Shown here piece after piece: positions 6,971 to 10,445 of a stretch of 10,445 nt of DNA. The position numbers and the translations under genes were made by a program. The DNA comes from Erysipelotrichaceae bacterium. Lineage in GTDB: Bacteria > Bacillota_I > Bacilli_A > Erysipelotrichales > Erysipelotrichaceae. The stretch spans positions 1-10,445 of the forward strand of contig JAFOMB010000166.1 of NCBI GenBank assembly GCA_017419065.1, written 5' to 3'. Numbering within the stretch: position 1 is the stretch's first letter; every line of letters starts with the position of its first letter. The notes beneath the pieces are model-generated. The model was not told the origin of the DNA. It did not search any database and saw only the letters and a program-made list of their open reading frames with translations.

Positions 6971-8175
6971 GATTTGAAACCTCCCGCAAATTCAAGAGTG
7001 TGAATCACTTTCTCTATTTCACACTCGACTATACCCCAAAGAAAAAGGCAGCGTTACACTGCCTTTGTAAGTATGTAGGCGATGTCTCTGAGAAGTATCC
7101 CGAGAAGAGGGATATGGCCGCCAGGAAAGACGATCTCTATGGGACAGATGTCTACTGTTCCTATAAGGTCTATGGCGGTCTGCTGACATTATTTGTCCAT
7201 CATTCCTTTTTATCGCCTCGTTTTTCAAAGGACGTCTCCTTACAGGAATATCTCGACTTCTTCAAGGAAGTCTTCTTTCATGTTTCCTTCTCTCAGAGCA
7301 GTTTTGAGGAATACCGCCGCAACATCATCGACAACATCTCCCGCAGAGACGACAATCCGATCCGCTATTCCTTCAACAGGGTCCTTCAGGATCTCGCGAA
7401 GGAAGATCCGGTCATGGCCGTCTATGATTATGACTACATAAAAGAGCTTGAAGAACTGACCCTGCGGGATGTGACCGATGTCTATGAGGAAGTCCTGCAC
7501 TGTTCCTCTGTGGATCAGTACCTGTATGGGGATCTGAGTGAAGAAGAGGCCTCTCTTTTTGAACTCTTCAAGGGGAAAGAGAAACATCCGATCCTGGAGA
7601 CACAGCTCTACAGGGGAGGTGTCCTGCCGGAGAAGATCGAGAGGAAGGACATCCATCAGTCCTGTCTCTCCCTGGTCTATAAAACGCCGTATCACTACCT
7701 CCATGAAGACTTCTATGCCTGGCTTTTAGGCAATGCCTTCTTCGGGATCGTGCCGACATCTCTGCTGTTTGAAGAGATACGCGAGAAGCACTCCCTCTGC
7801 TACAATATCCGCTCCCTCGACTATAAGCAGCACGGTCTCATCGTCGTCCGTACGGAGATCGAAGAGGAGAATGCGGAAGAGGTGAAGAGACTTGTCGAGA
7901 AGGAGATCAGGCGTCTTCAGGAAGGAGACTATGAACAGGAAGAACTCGACAGCGCGAGGCTTTTACTCAAGAACACCATCCGCTCCATACGCGATGACCT
8001 CTCCGCTTTGAGCGATTTCTATCATCTCAATCTCTTGCTTCGAAGAGAGATCACGATCGAAGAATACGAAAGGGGACTCGACAGCGTCAGGAAGGAAGAC
8101 ATCTCCCGTGTTTTCCACGCCTTTTCCCCGGTCTATACCCATTTACTGACAGGAGTATCCCATGAAGCACTATGA
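6967..8175 (+). CDS. ymfF: M16 peptidase-like protein lacking the zinc motif (YmfF-like)
   Basis: This is a 402-residue M16-fold (insulinase/processing peptidase) protein. M16 enzymes use HxxEH plus a downstream Glu to bind zinc. No HxxEH is present here, so it is expected to be the non-catalytic partner. The C-terminal half keeps the M16 signature SLLFEEIREKHSLCYNIRS (about 266-284), whose Arg/Tyr pair helps bind substrate in active enzymes. In B. subtilis the corresponding pair is ymfF-ymfH, and current annotation schemes link these to EF-P 5-aminopentanol modification; their substrate is unclear to me. The start is a GTG whose last three of four shared bases (GTGA, 6967-6970) are the ftsK stop, with AGAGGA six bases upstream. 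It overlaps the next gene by 14 bases. Overlap on both sides points to translational coupling and equal production with the partner. No signal peptide or membrane segment is evident. Confidence 0.85.
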   Translation: MRFETSRKFKSVNHFLYFTLDYTPKKKAALHCLCKYVGDVSEKYPEKRDMAARKDDLYGTDVYCSYKVYGGLLTLFVHHSFLSPRFSKDVSLQEYLDFFKEVFFHVSFSQSSFEEYRRNIIDNISRRDDNPIRYSFNRVLQDLAKEDPVMAVYDYDYIKELEELTLRDVTDVYEEVLHCSSVDQYLYGDLSEEEASLFELFKGKEKHPILETQLYRGGVLPEKIERKDIHQSCLSLVYKTPYHYLHEDFYAWLLGNAFFGIVPTSLLFEEIREKHSLCYNIRSLDYKQHGLIVVRTEIEEENAEEVKRLVEKEIRRLQEGDYEQEELDSARLLLKNTIRSIRDDLSALSDFYHLNLLLRREITIEEYERGLDSVRKEDISRVFHAFSPVYTHLLTGVSHEAL

Positions 8176-9427
8176 TCCCCGTTTTGACGAGACCTATTAT
8201 ACCGAGACCATGGAGAACGGCTTGAAAGTCGTTCTGTTCCACAGGCCGGATTTTGTGGAGACCTGCTGTGCTCTGGGGACGCCTTTTGGCGCCTATCACC
8301 TCTATGAAAGCCTCAATGGCAGGGATATCGATACGAAGCCGGGAACGGCCCACTTTCTGGAACACAAGCTCTTCGAGACGGAAGAGAAGGACATCATGGC
8401 TTTTTTCTCCTCTCTGGGAGCCAATGTGAACGCCTTTACCTCCTATGAGGAGACGGTCTACTATTTCACCTACAGCGGGAAAGATATAAGACAGTGTCTG
8501 GGCCTTCTGCTGGACTTCGTCTTCGATCTCAATATCACAAAGGAGTCTGTCGAGAAGGAGAAGGGCATCATCACTCAGGAGATCGCCATGTATGAGGAGG
8601 TCCCGGATACAAGACTTCTCAACGAGACGATGAGGGTCCTCTATGAGAAGATCCCGCTGCGCTACGATGTGGGAGGAAGTAAGGAGAGCGTCTATTCGAT
8701 CACGAAAGAGGATCTCGAAGAGGCCTACCGTCTTCATTACCATCCATCCCGCATGATCTTATGCATCTCGACGCCGTCTGATCCGGAAGAAGTCCTGAAC
8801 TTTCTGAGAAAGCACCCGGGATGCATGGGCCAGGACAGCGAAGAAGAGCTCAGAATGCGGCCGGTAGAGGAAGGAGCTGACCCTTTGAAGAAGGAACACA
8901 GCTTCCAGATGGATATCCATAAAAGTAAACATGTGTTTGCGTTTAAGATAAAACCGGTTTTTCGGGACGACAGAGACGCTTTATTCAAGGAATGGTGTGT
9001 CCGTCTGTATATGGAAGCCCATTTCTCTATGACCAATCCTCTCTACCAGACCTGGTTAGACAAGGGATGGATCAATGACTACTTCGGCTATGAAGTGGAA
9101 TTTGAAAAGGACTATGCCCATATACTCGTCTACTTCGAAGGGGAGGATCCTGACCTTCTCTGGGAGATACAGAAGGAGATCGCCGGGCAGGACCTCTTAG
9201 ATGAAAAGACCCTGCAGAGACTCAAGAGACGCTATCTCGGCTCGGCCTATGAATCCCTGGATGATCCGGAGAGCTTTACACTCGGCTATATCCGCGATGC
9301 CCTGGGGGGCGTTGACTTCTTTGACGGGATCCTGGTCCTGGAAAGCATCACCGTAGAGGATGTAAAGCGGGTCGTGCACTCCTTTGACTACTCCCATCAC
9401 GCCCTGATCTCGGTGAGAAGAAAATGA
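8162..9427 (+). CDS. ymfH: M16 family zinc metallopeptidase (YmfH-like)
   Basis: This 421-residue protein is the catalytic-looking member of the M16 pair. It carries the inverted zinc motif H64FLEH68 within GTAHFLEHKLFE, and the third ligand is most likely Glu140 in EKGIITQEIAMYEEVPD, about 72 residues on, as in the family. Glu67 would be the general base. The segment LGANVNAFTSYEETVYYFT (85-103) is also typical of M16 N-terminal domains. M16 proteins of this size usually form a clamshell dimer, and the overlapping upstream gene encodes a zinc-motif-free homologue, so a heterodimer is a natural inference. ATG 8162 has AGGAG (8151-8155) six bases upstream, inside ymfF. The protein appears cytoplasmic with no signal peptide. 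In B. subtilis further ymf genes, including ymfI, follow, but here an SSB-like gene and ffh come next. The substrate is unknown. Confidence 0.9.
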   Translation: MKHYDPRFDETYYTETMENGLKVVLFHRPDFVETCCALGTPFGAYHLYESLNGRDIDTKPGTAHFLEHKLFETEEKDIMAFFSSLGANVNAFTSYEETVYYFTYSGKDIRQCLGLLLDFVFDLNITKESVEKEKGIITQEIAMYEEVPDTRLLNETMRVLYEKIPLRYDVGGSKESVYSITKEDLEEAYRLHYHPSRMILCISTPSDPEEVLNFLRKHPGCMGQDSEEELRMRPVEEGADPLKKEHSFQMDIHKSKHVFAFKIKPVFRDDRDALFKEWCVRLYMEAHFSMTNPLYQTWLDKGWINDYFGYEVEFEKDYAHILVYFEGEDPDLLWEIQKEIAGQDLLDEKTLQRLKRRYLGSAYESLDDPESFTLGYIRDALGGVDFFDGILVLESITVEDVKRVVHSFDYSHHALISVRRK

Positions 9428-9434
9428 GACAAGA

Positions 9435-9496
9435 ATGAGAATTTTCCTCCTGATTCTCATGGTAGAGTGAACTTGCAGGTAAGGAAAAAGGAGGAA
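9435..9496 (+). promoter_or_regulatory. possible RNA pseudoknot masking the ssb ribosome-binding site
   Basis: In the 70-base gap before the SSB-like gene, ATGAGAAT (9435-9442) and ATTCTCAT (9453-9460) form a perfect 8-bp inverted repeat with a 10-base loop. The loop contains TTCCTCCT (9444-9451), the exact reverse complement of AGGAGGAA (9489-9496), the Shine-Dalgarno region ending two bases before the ATG. The geometry (1-base L1, 1-base junction, 28-base L3) is that of an H-type pseudoknot. No T-tract follows the hairpin, so it is not an ordinary terminator. The complementarity is seen directly; the regulatory role is inferred. The inverted repeat could equally be a protein-binding site. 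Confidence 0.4.
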
Positions 9497-9497
9497 C

Positions 9498-9800
9498 ATG
9501 AACACATTCATCATTCTCGGCCGTATCGACAGTGTCGATGAGGTCAAAGAGACGAGCTCCGGACATCAGTACCGCGAGATCACCGTACGCGAAGCACGCC
9601 CGTATAAGAATTCCGAAGGGAACTATGATTTTGACACCCATGAGATCACTCTCTGGAAATCCCTGGCCAAGGAGGAGCTCAAGGTAGGCGATCAGATCAT
9701 GATACGGGGACGTATCCAGTCCTATGACTATGTGAAGGACGAAAGAGTCTATCATAATTCCGAACTGGTGGCCGAGCGCATCAGCCAGTACGCCGCTTAG
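9498..9800 (+). CDS. small single-stranded DNA-binding protein (SSB/OB-fold family)
   Basis: The 100-residue protein matches the SSB-type OB fold from end to end. It opens with MNTFIILGRIDSV, in the place of the usual strand-1 motif of SSB, followed by ITLWKS with Trp53 (usual form: CVVWRK) and VGDQIMIRGRIQSYDY (63-78; usual form: KGSLVGVDGRLQTRSY). It stops right after the fold at ERISQYAA. The disordered tail and acidic DDDLPF-like tip of housekeeping SSB, which recruits partner proteins, are absent. Size and tip loss resemble an accessory SSB such as B. subtilis SsbB rather than the main replication SSB. A role in DNA repair, transformation or another nucleic-acid task cannot be decided from sequence. 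The start has AGGAGGAA at 9489-9496, unusually close to the ATG. It is followed by a terminator, and its own promoter is not obvious, so it may be read from the operon upstream. Confidence 0.8.
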   Translation: MNTFIILGRIDSVDEVKETSSGHQYREITVREARPYKNSEGNYDFDTHEITLWKSLAKEELKVGDQIMIRGRIQSYDYVKDERVYHNSELVAERISQYAA

Positions 9801-9801
9801 C

Positions 9802-9829
9802 ATCCTTGTCGAAAGACAGGGATTTTTTT
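9802..9829 (+). terminator. Rho-independent terminator after the SSB-like gene
   Basis: The stem ATCCTTGTC (9802-9810) pairs with GACAGGGAT (9815-9823) over 9 bp including one G-T pair, closed by a GAAA (GNRA) tetraloop at 9811-9814. A run of seven T's occupies 9823-9829. It starts two bases after the SSB-like stop codon. The T-tract overlaps the -10 of the predicted ffh promoter. Confidence 0.92.
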
Positions 9830-9834
9830 ATAAT
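9806..9834 (+). promoter_or_regulatory. predicted ffh promoter nested in the terminator
   Basis: TTGTCG (9806-9811, four of six to consensus) lies in the terminator's 5' arm and loop. It is followed by a 17-base spacer and a perfect TATAAT at 9829-9834 whose first T is the last of the T-tract. Initiation near 9841 would fall on the GAGGA ribosome-binding site at 9841-9845, leaving a leader of only about 13 bases before the ATG at 9854. Confidence 0.6.
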
Positions 9835-9853
9835 GAATTTGAGGATTTTTATT

Positions 9854-10445
9854 ATGGCATTTGATTCATTACAGGAAAAACTTACCAAGTCCCTTCGCAA
9901 TATACAGGGCAAGGGAAAACTCACTGAGAAAAACATGGAGGATACCCTCAAGGAGATCCGTGTCGCCCTCCTGGAATCTGACGTCAACTACACTGTCGTC
10001 AAGAACTTCCTGGAGAAGATCAGACAGGAGTCTCTGGGACAGGATGTCCTCAATTCCGTCGATCCGGGACAGCTTTTAGTCAAGATCGTCCACGATGAGA
10101 TCATCAATCTCCTGGGTGATGAAGACAACGCGATCCACTACGCGAAGCCATTGACCGTCATCATGGCTGTCGGTCTTCAGGGTACCGGTAAGACGACACA
10201 GGTCGGCAAGATCGCCAACCTGATGAAGAAGAAGGAAGAAAAGAATCCGCTCATCGTCGCAGCCGACGTCATCCGTCCGGCGGCGATCGAGCAGTTACAG
10301 ACCCTGGGAAAGGCCATCGATGTACCGGTCTTTACGGAAGGGGTAGAGACACCTGCCCTGAAGACGGCGATCGACGGTGTCGCCTACGCGAAAGAAAACG
10401 GCTATGATGTCGTCCTCATCGATACCGCCGGCCGTTTACAGATCG
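9854..10445 (+). CDS. ffh: signal recognition particle GTPase Ffh, 5' part (runs off the window)
   Basis: Ffh is the protein subunit of the bacterial SRP. It binds signal peptides and the 4.5S/scRNA and docks with FtsY to target proteins to the membrane. The first 197 codons are visible out of roughly 450 expected. The N domain opens with MAFDSLQEKLTKSLRNIQGKGKLTE and contains LKEIRVALLESDVN (32-45). The G domain shows the P-loop GLQGTGKTT (107-115), the SRP-GTPase insertion box start ADVIRPAAIEQL (137-148), and the G3 motif DTAGR (190-194). The C-terminal methionine-rich M domain lies beyond the window. The ATG has GAGGA at 9841-9845, eight bases upstream. In many Bacillota ylxM sits directly before ffh; here the SSB-like gene and its terminator take that place, and ffh has its own predicted promoter. 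The frame is intact to the edge. Confidence 0.97.
   Translation, partial: MAFDSLQEKLTKSLRNIQGKGKLTEKNMEDTLKEIRVALLESDVNYTVVKNFLEKIRQESLGQDVLNSVDPGQLLVKIVHDEIINLLGDEDNAIHYAKPLTVIMAVGLQGTGKTTQVGKIANLMKKKEEKNPLIVAADVIRPAAIEQLQTLGKAIDVPVFTEGVETPALKTAIDGVAYAKENGYDVVLIDTAGRLQI

Noticed and set aside
9435..9460. Terminator between ymfH and the SSB-like gene
   Set aside because: The 8-bp hairpin is followed by GGTAGAGTG, not a T-tract, and its stem is AT-rich. It is better described as an inverted repeat or regulatory hairpin.
9384..9468. Dedicated promoter for the SSB-like gene
   Set aside because: A TTGACT (9384-9389) has no -10 at proper spacing, and TAGAGT (9463-9468) has no -35. No convincing pair was found.

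Overview
The window is a dense, single-strand stretch of housekeeping genes, all reading left to right. It suggests a Bacillota (Firmicutes) chromosome. The block RNase J2-like / SpoIIIE-FtsK / YmfF-like / YmfH-like follows the order of the Bacillus subtilis rnjB(ymfA)-spoIIIE-ymfF-ymfH neighbourhood, minus tepA and some small genes. The sigma-A-type promoters, strong AGGAGG ribosome-binding sites and hairpin-plus-T-tract terminators also fit. GC is roughly 50% in genes and AT-rich between them. My best guess is a mid-GC member of the Erysipelotrichia or a related gut/oral lineage, but this is an inference from style and synteny, not a proof.

Layout: 1-1058 is the 3' part of aspS (aspartyl-tRNA synthetase). 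1118-1291 is a 57-residue 2[4Fe-4S] ferredoxin with its own promoter and a perfect terminator. 1340-2788 is miaB (tRNA ms2i6A methylthiotransferase). 2824-4488 is an RNase J-family protein whose metal site is largely lost (RNase J2-like). 4490-6970 is an FtsK/SpoIIIE DNA translocase. 6967-8175 and 8162-9427 are a pair of M16-fold proteins; the first lacks the zinc motif and the second has it. 9498-9800 is a small single-OB-fold SSB-like protein. 9854 to the window end is the start of ffh (SRP GTPase). No mobile element, CRISPR array, tRNA or rRNA was seen, and no gap exceeds 300 bases.

Transcription: the ferredoxin looks monocistronic. A good promoter (TTGAAA-17-TAAAAT) at the end of miaB should drive rnj-ftsK-ymfF-ymfH as a tightly coupled operon (1-nt gap, then 4-nt and 14-nt overlaps), perhaps reading into ssb. 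Both terminators, after the ferredoxin and after ssb, double as promoters for the next gene: the -35 lies inside the hairpin and the -10 sits at the end of the T-tract. The resulting 5' leaders are very short, and miaB appears leaderless with no Shine-Dalgarno.

Nothing here is a large unknown system. The points worth a second look are the degenerate RNase J active site, the nested terminator-promoter elements with a leaderless miaB, and a possible RNA pseudoknot whose hairpin loop is exactly complementary to the ssb ribosome-binding site.
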